Shown here: positions 11,930-23,048 of the stretch, piece by piece
Layout of the letters: the number at the start of each line of letters is the position of its first letter
Position numbering within the stretch: position 1 is the stretch's first letter
Assembly: GCF_026210795.1 (NCBI RefSeq)
Contig: NC_089435.1
Span: 3,658,001 to 3,722,000, forward strand
Length of the DNA stretch: 64,000 nt
Source: Rhizophagus irregularis
Taxonomy: Eukaryota > Glomeromycota > Glomeromycetes > Glomerales > Glomeraceae
Reading direction: 5' to 3'
Notes under the pieces: model-generated
Databases searched by the model: none
The model's input: the letters and a program-made list of their open reading frames with translations, nothing else
What the model was told of the DNA's origin: nothing
Program-made: the position numbers and the translations under genes

Positions 11930-12110
11930 AATATCTAAAGTTTAAGAAAAAGAAGGAATGTTTATAATAAAAAAAAAAATTTACGCGTTATAATAAATAT
12001 CTAAAGAAAAAGAAAAAATGGTTATAATAAAAAAAAATTTTAAGAAAAGAAGGAATGTTTATAATAAAAAAAAATTTTACGCGTTATAAATTTTTACGCG
12101 TTATACAAAT
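11930..12110. repeat. Degenerate tandem repeat (TTTACGCGTTATAATAAATA type)
   Basis: About three imperfect copies combine CTAAAG, AAGAAAAAGAAGGAATG, TTTATAATAAAAAA and TTTACGCGTTATA. The same module recurs once at 15948-16030, beyond the GTPase gene, in the same orientation. Confidence 0.65.
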
Positions 12111-14042
12111 TCCTGTGTAACGGTAACGTTTAGATTGACCTGTATAAATGAAAATGAATTGTGTAATGGGATGGGGGAACCTACTTTCATTTTCACTGCT
12201 AATACAAGTTCCGGTTAAAAATTTATTTTTTGCTAATTAACGGAAAATTTGTCTTATTAATCATATTTTATTTTCAATAAAATGAGTTTTTTTTCAGTTC
12301 ATATAAACCAGGAAATTTTTTATTTTTTTTTAAAAAAAAATATACGTTCGTACAGACAATTTTTTTCTAAAATTTAAAATTTCTTTTTCTTTGATTTTCA
12401 AACAAAAAATATCGACCTTGATTGGTTTCTTAAACCAAATATTTTTAATTTTTCCTTTTTTAATAAGCTGAAAATTTTTTTTTATTATTCTCTTTTTTAT
12501 TCACTTATTAATTATAACTTTTTCAAACTTTTATTCTCAAGATAATTAATAATACTTAAAAAGATGCACACAGTAAATTATATTTAATAAAACATCTAAT
12601 TTGTTAAGTACGAAAAAGTTCCCGAGCATGTAATAATTTTTTTTTTTTAGCAAGTGTAATGGAAGATAAGATATAAGTTTAGGAACTTCTTACATATTCA
12701 GTATATTATAGTACGAAAGGTTCAAATTTTGCAGTCTACTAAAATATTAATTTCATGTGAGGAAAAGAATTTTATTTAATTCGGCAATATTTTGCTCCTT
12801 AAAATTTATGAAAAAAATGATTGAACTTGTATAAAATCATTCAAGTCGTCATATGCTACTGCCAAAATCTGATGGTACCTTCATTATTGATGCAAATGAA
12901 ATTTGGAAGGAATATTTGCCATATCAAAACAACAATGATCATTGAATCGCATTGGTGACATGTATTGGGAATAATAAATTCTATAATTGAAATAAAAAAT
13001 ATTTAAAACATTTACATTCTTTTATATTTAAAATTGGTATCATAATTATAAATAATTTATTATAAATTAATTTTATTGTCTTTTTATTTGCGATTTTACA
13101 GCGTCCGTAGTCACGTGTGACCCTGCAAATCTTATTTATTTTATTTTATTTTATGTGAAGTTGGCAAAGAACATATTCGATTAAAAAAAGAACGTTCAAC
13201 TTAGAACCTGTCATCCATCAGGGCCGAAGCCCAGCCAGACCCTTACTTCTAATTATATAAATCCCAGACCTATCCCATATCACGACCATAGTTATATGGA
13301 CAAACCAAAAAGTGTGACCCTGCAAAATCAATCCGGCTACCATTTTTTCCGGCTTTAGACGTAATGTCACTCGTCGTTTACGATTATCATACCACCGAGC
13401 GAAGTACACGTGGTCATATGATTTAGGTAACTATATGTAATCCTTGAAGCAGTTTCCGACTGATGAATAAGCCAGGCATTTAATTATATCTAATAATCGT
13501 TGAAATAATTAACCTATATACCTGTTTCTAAAATAAACGTTATTTTGTAAAAAGAGATGTGCCGATTACATAAATTTTTGTACTACGTATATGTGCAGTT
13601 CTATATTGGGCAACCGTGACCCAACCCATGGGGCACAGTCGCAAAAGCAATCGGACTTGACCCTTCTCTTATTGTAACATATATAAGAGTTGGGTTAAGT
13701 CAGCACCGCGTGGGTGTTCGCAAAAGTGTTGATCTTGATATAGTCTTCTTGATAGACCTATATGGTGGGCACCATATAAACCGATATTTTTGCGTCACAG
13801 TCTCGAGGTTGAGAATTTGTATAACCATTTTGGTATAGTCTCGGATTGACGGATAAATAATTATTCCGACCTATTCACGTTATTTCCGCAGTACGATATA
13901 CACTATTATTTCTCCCACCGATAATTGCGACCATGGGAATATTTGATAAAAGAGTAACACAAGTTAAAGAAGTAGAACAAAAAGGGAAATGAGTACATAT
14001 GTGGGCTGGGATTTGTTTTGCAACAAGCAATAGATCATAATA
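12111..14042. other. Intergenic
   Basis: AT-rich to about 13090, then more complex. GTGTGACCCTGCAAA occurs twice (near 13116 and 13313). 13590-13940 is unexplained, moderately GC-rich sequence. A 31-codon open stretch at 12850-12945 is too short to call. Confidence 0.45.
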
Positions 14043-14546
14043 CACAGTGAAATTCGATAAACCGGATCTATCGGTTCCACTAAAAATATCCGGTTTATCG
14101 GGATATCCGGTTTAGCGAAAAAATTTCGATATATTGAAAATCTATTATATTGAATTTTTAAAAAATTTTCATGCTAATAAAACTAATATACACTATAATT
14201 TGATTTTTTCATCTAGTTTTAAGTCATAGAGGTCATGAAAATGAATATAAAATATTTTAAAAGTAATACATAACTTCAGCCGGAATTAAGATTTTTATAA
14301 TTCCGGCCAAATTTAGGATTTACCGCATCACGTCACTTAAATTTTATTGGTTCCCAGTCACGTTATCCGGTTTATCGAATCATTTTTACTATAGCTGGTT
14401 AGAAAATTGATCCGTTATAGCGAATATCGAGCTTTTACTAGTAAACTCCGGTATATCGAACCTATTTTAATATACGTGATTTGGTTCCAGCAAAAAAGTC
14501 CGGTTTAGGCGCAAATCCGGTTTATCGAAGATCGAATTTCACTGTG
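14043..14546. mobile_element. Mariner-type MITE, about 504 bp
   Basis: The ends are inverted: CACAGTGAAATTCGAT on the left matches the complement of ATCGAATTTCACTGTG on the right. TA dinucleotides flank both sides (14041-14042, 14547-14548), the target duplication of Tc1/mariner/pogo elements. Internal CCGGTTTATCG strings recur in both orientations. There is no transposase frame, so it is non-autonomous. Confidence 0.75.
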
Positions 14547-14639
14547 TACCCTGGGAGTTGCGCTCTGAATCCTTAAAAAGAACTCTAAATTTTTCAAACT
14601 GAATTTTTTCAACCTTCCAATTGTAATTTACCCGTAGTT

Positions 14640-15878
14640 ATGGAATTGAACACTAAATATCCAGTTGTTCTCTTAATGGGAAAAACAGGCAAGTTTTCGA
14701 TTTTTTCTTTGTATTTTTCTTACTCATAATTTTAAAAAAACATATCAGGTGCGGGAAAAAGCACTCTTGGAAATTTACTTCTTGGTGCACCACATAAAAA
14801 AGGACCTTTTGCTACCGGCTCACGAATGGTAAATGGTTATGTTCTATATATACTGCGACTATTTAAAATTAATTGTATTTAAGAATAAGGAAATGACGAA
14901 AATATAGGACTCTATCACACAAGAGTGTAAAGCAGAAACTATGTTAATTGACGACGTACCATATAACATTGTCGACACGCCTGGAATTCTTGACCCTAAC
15001 CGAGGTACTATTCCTATACTTAATGAAATTTCCAAGACTATCAATAAATGTGCTCATGGGGTTAAGGCTATCCTTATTGTTTCTGGTATGCAAAATCATG
15101 AAATAGCTTACTTTTTATTAACTCCGTGGGTTTGTATTTCTAGTTAATCAAAATTTTGGACTTCATAGAAGTCGGAAGGTTTACTGACGAGCAAAAAGAT
15201 GCTCTAAACCGAATAAGAAATTTCCTAGGAAAAGACGCAACAAATAATATTATATCAGTTCTTTCCCGCGCAGACAAAGATCAGACTGAAGATAGAAGTA
15301 TAATGCAAAGCGATTGGAATCAATCTTTTCGTTCTTTTATCCAAGGCATTGGAAACCGTTGGGGCATCTCTCCCAATCCTGAAATTTTTCCGGCTGGTGA
15401 AGAGACTCATAAAGTACGGTTAGGGGAAATCAAGAATTTAATCAGCAGTATACAAGGAGTTTACACCACTGAGCAACATGAGAAGTGCCAACGAGAACAA
15501 GCGGAAGCGAGGCGACGAAAAGAAGAGGATGAAAAAAGAGCAAAGCGGGAACACGATGAGAAATTAAAAGAAGATGCAAGAAGAGAAGCCGAAAGAGCCC
15601 ATCAACGTGAGTTTAACCAAATGCGACAAGAATATGAAAAACAGCATAGGCAAATATTGGAGAAAATGATTGAGTCGTTGCGTCGAGAAAAAGAAAACGA
15701 GCGTCAAGAAAGAGAAAAAGAGCGGCAAGAAGCAAGAGAACATCAAGAAAGAAGACGTCAAGAAGAAAGAGAACGTCAAGAAAGGGAACGTCAAGAAAGA
15801 AGACAACAAGAACTTAAAGACGGTATAATGTTTGCAGCGTCTGAAGCGCTTAAAATGGCTTTTTACGCCTTCATATAA
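14640..15878 (+). CDS. AIG1/IMAP-type GTPase with C-terminal coiled coil, 338 aa
   Basis: Exons 14640-14688, 14749-14828, 14908-15085 and 15169-15878 give 1017 nt in frame. The start ATG lies 13 codons before the P-loop GKTGAGKST (G1). DTPG (G3) is in exon 3. The AIG1 box LIVSEVGRFTDEQKDAL is formed across intron 3, and SRAD fits G4. The family consists of GTP-binding membrane-associated switches; a fungal role is not established. Beyond residue about 205 the protein is an Arg/Glu/Gln-rich coiled coil ending in a short hydrophobic segment (MFAASEALKMAFYAFI) that could contact a membrane. Intron 1 uses a GC donor (GCAAGT) and splits the P-loop codon. No lesion was found, so it is probably functional. 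Confidence 0.85.
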
Positions 15879-15947
15879 GAAAAAAAGTAAATCCATTTGA
15901 CACGAAATCAACTCGATAATTTCCAAATCATATATTTCTAGTGAAAA

Positions 15948-16030
15948 TCTAAAGTTTAAGAAAAAGAAGGAACGTTTATAATAAAAAAAGTTTACGCGTT
16001 ATAATAAATATTTAAAGTTTAAAAAATTAA
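15948..16030. repeat. Second copy of the TTTACGCGTTATAATAAATA repeat
   Basis: CTAAAGTTTAAGAAAAAGAA, GGAACGTTTATAATAAAAAA and TTTACGCGTTATAATAAATA match the array at 11930-12110 with few differences. It starts about 70 bp after the GTPase stop codon. Confidence 0.65.
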
Positions 16031-17696
16031 AAGTATTGAAGATTTTTTAATATAAATATTCCGTGGGAAAAGTTGTGAATCAGTTGAGTTTAATATCATA
16101 TATTATTAGTAAAACTAATGATTGCATGATTTGATCATTTCATATATATGACTATATGAATCTATGTTGACTTAAGCACGTTTCACTTTTTTCGAAATGG
16201 AATCCGAATTATAATATCGTCCATAGAAATTAATTATAATAAAGTTTAATGAAATACAGTATACGATTATATTATCATAAGTTATTGATTTTTTTAGAAA
16301 AAAAGGCAATATTTTTAAAATATTAAATCTCAATTATAAGTTATGTAAACATGAAAAGTAGAGTATAACCGTTTATTATTTATGTTATATGCATAATTAG
16401 ACGAATTCAAATTATTGTAGTTTGAAAATTATTCTTTTTTAAACTTTAAATAAAAAATTAATATTATTTATTAATTTATAAAAATAACATATATCATTTT
16501 GTTCATTGTCATTTACTGAATCTACCAAGATTAAAGTAAAATCAGGCCAAAATTAGCAAGTGGCTGGTGTAAACCTACTAGTGTTACACTTTCGGTTCAG
16601 CCAGAATAAAGTGTAGATTGAACTTAAACGTTAAGAAACAATATGTTGCTTTATTTATTAATGAAAGAACTTATACAATAGAGATAAATAACAATAAATT
16701 ATTATTGTGATTGTTCCGCCGGGAGATTGAGCTAAAACTTCAGCATCTTCTGGCGGTGGTTGCGGAGGAAGTGAACATCTTTAATCAATGAAATTAACGA
16801 TAAAATATATAACAAATAATAACAATAAAAACGAAAATATTGCTGCGATCGTATTAAAGCATTCGTCCTTCCTCTTTAACTATCTGAATTTTTTATTTTT
16901 AATTTATATCTTACCTATGATCACCACGTGATCGACGATCTTTGAACAGCGTTAAGATCACATGACTCAAATGGATGACATAATGACATTTGTACCCTTA
17001 TATCTCTTAATTTGTATTCTAATACATTTTGTTATTTTATATTAAATTGATTAAAAACGGCCCAGAGTCGGTTCAGGAACCGTTTCTGATTCTGGATTTG
17101 TATATATTTTAACAATTTTTTAAAAAATCAAAAACGAAACCAGTCCACAAATTATCAAAAAATTTCAATTTATTATCACATATTCTACCTACCTAACTAG
17201 TTTCCTAGTTTTGTTCCCTATCAATAACATTTTAAAATAAAGTGTGAATTATTATACTTGGTAAAATCGGGTATAAACATCTATAAACATTATCGTCTAA
17301 ATTATAATTAGAGTTAGGGATCAGTTAAAACACCTCAACTTCGAAATCGAAACTAAGATTTGTTTATTTTAATTATTACTAGAGTGAAATCTTAAAATAG
17401 TACAATTATATTGTATATTCCTTCAAAAAAACCAATGACCAGTGATATGCACTGGAAGCTTCCAATGACTTTGAAGGCAAGATTCACATCTTCCAATGCA
17501 CATGATAATGAAATTTTATTAACCATATTTGGATAATTTGTGAATTTAATAATAACACCCTTTTTTCCTTCATATAGTTAGCAGTAAAATCTTGGCGCGG
17601 GTGGATTGTTAGCCTGCAGATCTTTCAAATGAGCCACAGCCACAAATTCAAAGCAGTTTAACTCCGGAGGATCGACAGGTTCGATTCCGAAAATTC
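16031..17696. other. Intergenic
   Basis: No supported gene. A less AT-rich block at about 16540-16790 contains, on the minus strand, a proline-rich open stretch (CSLPPQPPPEDAEVLAQSPG). It could be a retrotransposon or gene tail, but it has no start and no partner exon. Confidence 0.4.
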
Positions 17697-17774
17697 CGAA
17701 AAATTAACACCGAGACATTACACAATGGCGTTATTAAATATTTAAGCACCGAAATTTTTTTTTTTTTTTTTTTT
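17697..17774 (+). promoter_or_regulatory. F-box promoter box and poly-T tract, second copy
   Basis: CCGAAAAA is followed by ATTACACAAT (17717-17726), 79 bp before the ATG at 17796. A 20-nt T tract (17755-17774) ends 21 bp before the ATG. Order and spacing match 6719-6807. Confidence 0.5.
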
Positions 17775-17795
17775 AAAAAAAATAACAAAACCATA

Positions 17796-19289
17796 ATGTC
17801 TTGCCAACTAACAACTGACTGCTTAGATGAAATTTTTGAACATTTAGAGAATGATAAATCAACTTTACATTCATGTTTGTTAGTTAATCGTCTTTGGTGT
17901 AAAACTTCTGTAAGAATTTTATGGAGGAATATTTGGCGGTTTAAATATATTGTTTATCGTGAAAAACATCCATTGAAAGTAGCATCATCTATTCTTAGTA
18001 CATTAGTTGCTTGTCTTCCCAATGAATCAAAAGAGCTCTTATATAAGAATAAAATTTTTATTCAAACACCTACTTCAAAACCACCACTTTTTAATTATGT
18101 AAACTTTTGCAAAGTACTTTCAATTTATGAGATTGTTAAATTAGTTGAAAATGTCCTTAGTAATGAACCATCATCATCCGTTAATTCACTAAGTTTAAAA
18201 GATAGAAATTGTTTAGTAACAAATGAAATTTTCAAAATGCTTACAAACCAAATTTCTTCCTTGAAAAAATTAACTTACGACTATAATCAATTTATCCCTA
18301 AGTTTTCTTTCACTTATTTTCCTGGAGCGAAAGAACTTTCAGAATTACGTTGCAGTTCAGATATTCCTTCTGATTTTTTTTATCAGTTATCACAAATATG
18401 TCATAATTTACAAACAATATTTATAGAATTTCGTAATGATAATGTTTCAGATGAGTTAAAAGAATTTATTTCTTTACAGAACAATTTAAAAAATTTAACT
18501 TTAATAGCCAATATAAGTAGTTGGGCAAATATTATACCTGCTTTAACAAAACATTCTAATACAATCACAAAATTACATCTTCATGGTAATAATTATAATT
18601 TACCATTATCATTTGTCAATTTATTCACAAATTTAGAAGAAATTATGTTTTCATTCGATTATGGAGCAGATTTTGGTGATTTTGAAAATTTACAATTTGC
18701 CAATTTTCCTAAATTACAAATTTTAAAATTTCCTAAAAGATATCCAAAACCCGAATATGTAATGAAATTTTTAGAAAATAATGGAAAAAATCTCAAAACA
18801 TTTTATATATATGGAAGTGATAATGCTTTAAGTTTATCTATTGCTGATTTTTGTCCAAATCTTAGAAGTCTTTTCGTAGGAATTAATTATGAAAAAACAA
18901 ATATATTAAAAACTATATTAAGTAGTTGTCAATACTTAGAAAGTATTAAAGTTTGGTGTGGAAAAAGTTATTCAGGTGAAGAAAGAAGTTATTTATCTGA
19001 AAAGGAAGTATTTGAAACTATTGTAAATTATTCACCAAATAATTTTTGTGAATTAAAAATATATTATAGTTCAAATTCAGACTTTGTATCTCCAGTAGAT
19101 TTAGAATCATTTTTTATAAGCTGGAAAAATAGAATACCAAAAAAATTACTTAGATTAATAATTAACAAGAATAATAATATTGATGTAAATGAAGTAAACA
19201 AAAAAATAGCTGAAAAATATGAAAATTTAGGTATTATTAAATTTAGTATTGAAGCACTTTATGATGATGATGTTTTTTACTTGTTATAA
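17796..19289 (+). CDS. F-box/LRR-like protein, 497 aa, paralogue of 6819-8291
   Basis: A single exon with an N-terminal F-box (LTTDCLDEIFEHLENDKS, then CLLVNRLWCKTSVRILWR) followed by LRR-like segments (LKNLTLIANI, ITKLHLHGN, LQILKFP, LRSLFVGI, LESIKVWCG). It aligns with the upstream paralogue along its whole length, including YLESIKVWC and YSPNNFCELKIYY near the C-terminus. A probable SCF adaptor with unknown substrate. Similarity extends into the promoter, so the pair arose by segmental or gene duplication; 9.5 kb of unrelated DNA now separates them. No lesion was seen. Confidence 0.85.
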   Translation: MSCQLTTDCLDEIFEHLENDKSTLHSCLLVNRLWCKTSVRILWRNIWRFKYIVYREKHPLKVASSILSTLVACLPNESKELLYKNKIFIQTPTSKPPLFNYVNFCKVLSIYEIVKLVENVLSNEPSSSVNSLSLKDRNCLVTNEIFKMLTNQISSLKKLTYDYNQFIPKFSFTYFPGAKELSELRCSSDIPSDFFYQLSQICHNLQTIFIEFRNDNVSDELKEFISLQNNLKNLTLIANISSWANIIPALTKHSNTITKLHLHGNNYNLPLSFVNLFTNLEEIMFSFDYGADFGDFENLQFANFPKLQILKFPKRYPKPEYVMKFLENNGKNLKTFYIYGSDNALSLSIADFCPNLRSLFVGINYEKTNILKTILSSCQYLESIKVWCGKSYSGEERSYLSEKEVFETIVNYSPNNFCELKIYYSSNSDFVSPVDLESFFISWKNRIPKKLLRLIINKNNNIDVNEVNKKIAEKYENLGIIKFSIEALYDDDVFYLL

Positions 19290-19499
19290 TTTCTTACTTA
19301 AGAGAATGAACTTTTATTTTACTTTATTTGTTTCTTTTGAGATTTGTTACTATTATAGAAGATATTTCTTTAATATTCATAATAAAGTATTTTCCTATAA
19401 ACATATACTTGCAAAAGATTAATGCTTATGTTAATTATGATTTATTTAATAATAGGTTATAATGTGTGCTAAAATCTAGAACGAACTTATCTTATATGT

Positions 19500-19870
19500 T
19501 CACTTTCCACTATTATAATTACCAAAATTTTGTTGAAATTTATTAAAATTACATTCTTTACACCAATAAGACCCTATTCTTGGTTGGTTACATTCAGAGT
19601 ATAGCCCAAAAAGTTGTGCGGGTATTAGGATTTCATTCGGAATATCAGCAATATTTTCAAATAATTTTGGATTTTGGAATATTAAAACTACTATATGAAA
19701 CCAAGTTTTTTGAGATAGTCCAAAAATCAATATTAGTTGCAATTCCATATTGATAACAATGAGCTAAATTATTTATTCCATATGCATTTCCTAAATCTCC
19801 CACCTTTTGATATAATTCAAATGCTTTTTTTCATCAATATCAGTTCCAAATTTTATTTGTTTCCGCATCA
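19500..19870 (-). pseudogene. Sel1-repeat / kinase N-terminus remnant
   Basis: In one minus-strand frame a Sel1-type repeat is readable (AFELYQKVGDLGNAYGINNL, then AHCYQYGIATNID). In another frame the sequence continues with the paired-cysteine motif of Rhizophagus kinases (ECNQPRIGSYWCKECN, then FQQNFGNYNSG) and stops at 19500. At least two frameshifts and the absence of any kinase domain mark it as a broken fragment. The family assignment relies on memory of the C-x2-C pairs next to FQQNF and a Ser-Gly pair. Confidence 0.5.
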
Positions 19871-22800
19871 AAGACGTTAGAAAACTTGGTTCCCTAATAT
19901 TATGTAATTATTTTCTTTCTACTTTTTATTAAAGATTGTCCAAATATATTGCTAAATTCCTTTCTTTTATTTTACAGTTATTACTATGCAGACGCTGATA
20001 AACTCATCAACGTTAATTCGTGAATATTAATATTATTAAATGTCAATCAATCCGATCATGTGTCATTTTTTCATGTGACAAATTTTTTCTTTTTTGTTGA
20101 ATATCCAGGAAAAAAAAATTCATATCATTTGGCAAAATATATAAAGCCAAAAATTTTACGCATTCAAGAAGGAATGGTTGAAAGTGCTAAATATTGAAAA
20201 TTACACTTCGCTTTGTTATTTGATAAAATTATAACTGATAAATGATAATATTGTGTATGTTGATTTTTTTTTAAAAAAAGAGAATATATATATTTTCTTA
20301 TTTTTCATTTATTGACTGTTGACATTACAAGTATTTGGCGCTTATATACTTATATATCACTAGGAAACGGAATTCCGGAGGATAAAATAAAATTTGCGAT
20401 TTCATTGGCCGAGGATCACGTGAGGCAGGCACGTGATAAATCATTTTTCATAGTCTTTCGCTAAAAGAGTATGTGTTTATGGCAACACGACTTCCGAGGC
20501 CTGTGACAAGCTAGTCATCCTTGAGATAACCAGGTATTATTTTGAGTTTCATTTAGACGAGTCGAATATTATTGGCATTTTCGCGAATATAATAACATTA
20601 TCAATTTATCATTTAAGTTACATTATAGATTTATATAAAAAATGTATAAAACATATTTTTATGAGTTTTGTACTTAATTCTGGAGTAAATCCGTACGCGG
20701 AGATAAAAATTTATAAGTTTGTACGAAGAGGCAATTTTTATGGTAAATCCGTACAAGGTAAATCTTTGTTCCGTACTCCAGACTTCGATCAATTTTTATC
20801 TACACAATAAAAACCGCGGAACTTCGACACTAAATTATTAAATCCGTACAACAAGTTTTCTATCAGTGTATTCAAGGGTCCTATTTTTACCTAATGAAAA
20901 TTTTTATATGAGCATATATTATTGAAATTTAATAGACGCATCTTACAAATTATTTTTTTTACAAATTAATATTTATTATTCAATTTTTTTTTTTGTTCAT
21001 TAAAATGATAACAAAGTTTTATAGGATTTTGTTTTTTTTTCGAATATATAACTGATTTAAAAAAAAAAGGTGTGACCAGACGCAGATATTTTGTCTTTTG
21101 TTTAATCGAACTCCGAAATAAATAAAAAATTCAGACTTATTATAATTATCCCTAAATTATTGTTTTAATTTAGACAAAGTTTAAAAAAACTCTGTAGTGA
21201 AACTCATTCCAATGTGAAAATAAAAACCCATAGAAGATTGGAAGATATCATCTTTTTAATTTTTTTTATTATAATTAAAATAAAAATAGAAATAACGAAT
21301 TTTTAAAAAAATAAATAAATGGTAATTATTATGCACTTTACTAAATTAATCGTTTGTAGTAATTTCATAGTAATTATGAATTATCAATTTACGTTTATTC
21401 ATTTTACATTTTACCATACTTTAATTGGAAATCACCTGATAGAAATCAGATGACCAAATAAGGGAGAATTTATAAAACGTGGCACCTCCGGAAAGAGGAA
21501 GATATTGATTATGAATCTGGAAACGATTCTCATAAAAAGATGGCGACGTATTAGTCGTATTACGTTAATCATTTTTTTACCTTACTATCCATGGAGAAGT
21601 TGGCTGCGGAATGCGGATCGTGCATAAAGCTTGAAGCTTAAAGCATTATTCTAAAAAATAGGCTTAAGCTTATGCTTAAACATATAAAATGCCTTAGTAT
21701 ATTATACTACAATTAAAGTTATACATATGACTTTTTGGCATTTTTTTTCCCAAGCTATTGTTACCGATATTGACGGTAATTAAGGGACGTGTTGAGGATA
21801 ACTTATATCGTATAGACACACGAATACCAACGGGATTCTTACTCAATACTACCTTTCCTGGTATTTCCGGTATTGTTCGTTAAGAATCGTCAAGGTAAAC
21901 AACTATATTATACGATTAGTAATAATACGCGATATATATATAAGACAAATCTTATATGAATATGTATAGAAACAACGTATAATAACCACAATGTAACGAT
22001 TTTATTAAATAGAAGGAGAACTTTCGGTTTACAACAAAGCGATAAGGGTGATAGGGATCTATCTCAATCTCAAAGATATCTATAAAGGTGACTATGTAAT
22101 ATGTATATCTACTCCTATCATGGAGTTGGCAGAGACATATTTATATCTAATTTTATCTTACTGCCATCTCTTTTTCTGACATCAAGGGCGGAATCTAATC
22201 TATTGATATCTAATTGTTAATGTTTCATCACAATATTACAATAGTGATAGCTTTTATTGTAAGCCACTTTATAATAGAATTAATAGAATACAAATGATAA
22301 ATTTTGGACAATTAATACTATTGAATTAATTTCCGCACAATAACTTCTAATAAAATTGTATACATATAAATAATACAAATAAAGAAAATAAATAAATATA
22401 TAAATATAAATAATAATAAATTGAATAAATATAATAATACTGTATATGTAAATTTATCATATAAAACCAATATCTTCAGCAGCTTATGTATCGGCGTAAA
22501 TCGGCACGTAATCGACATGTACACAAATGTTTATTTTATTTTATTTTAAGGCAAGCCAGGAGAATACATTGATAATATTTAAAACTAATTAAAAAATTAT
22601 AAAAAAACACAATGTAGAATCGTCGCTCAATAAATCGAGCCCTGACTAGAATTATATATAAAAAAAACTATCTTAAAACCCGGCCGAATAAAGATAGGAA
22701 GTGAATGATAATTTTCTTTGGTGTTCAACGACATGTACACAAATGTATTGAATCACCATACAATATCGGAAATCACGTGTACAAGAAATCGCGTAACACT

Positions 22801-23048
22801 ATTAATTATTTGCTCGCCTACTAAGGATAATCATTTCCTGTATAAAAACATTATACAATTATTCAATTATACAATAAACTTTTATGATGATCCCGGTTAA
22901 ATCCGGTAATAACCGACCATATTTCATCCTTTTTTAACTCACCCAGTAAATTTGTGACAAAATATTCGTATCACTATTAAAATTTTTATAAATATACATA
23001 AAAAATTTTCTTTTCGATACCAAAACTTTTGATTAATCGAAATTAAAA
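19871..23048. other. Intergenic, about 3.2 kb
   Basis: No gene is supported. 20380-20480 contains two CACGTG boxes. 20650-20870 has scattered AAATCCGTAC strings. 21780-22260 is more complex than its surroundings and could be a solo LTR or old element, but I found no paired ends. Other short frames here are low complexity. Confidence 0.45.

Noticed and set aside
13218-13409. Minus-strand 63-codon frame
   Set aside because: No recognisable motif, no partner exon and no start context.
15564-15926. Minus-strand 120-codon frame opposite the GTPase
   Set aside because: It is the antisense shadow of the Arg/Glu-rich coiled coil.
17600-17700. tRNA-like GGTTCGATTCC string
   Set aside because: No complementary T stem, acceptor stem or anticodon arm could be formed.
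21780-22260. Possible solo LTR
   Set aside because: More complex than its surroundings, but no paired ends or target duplication could be found.
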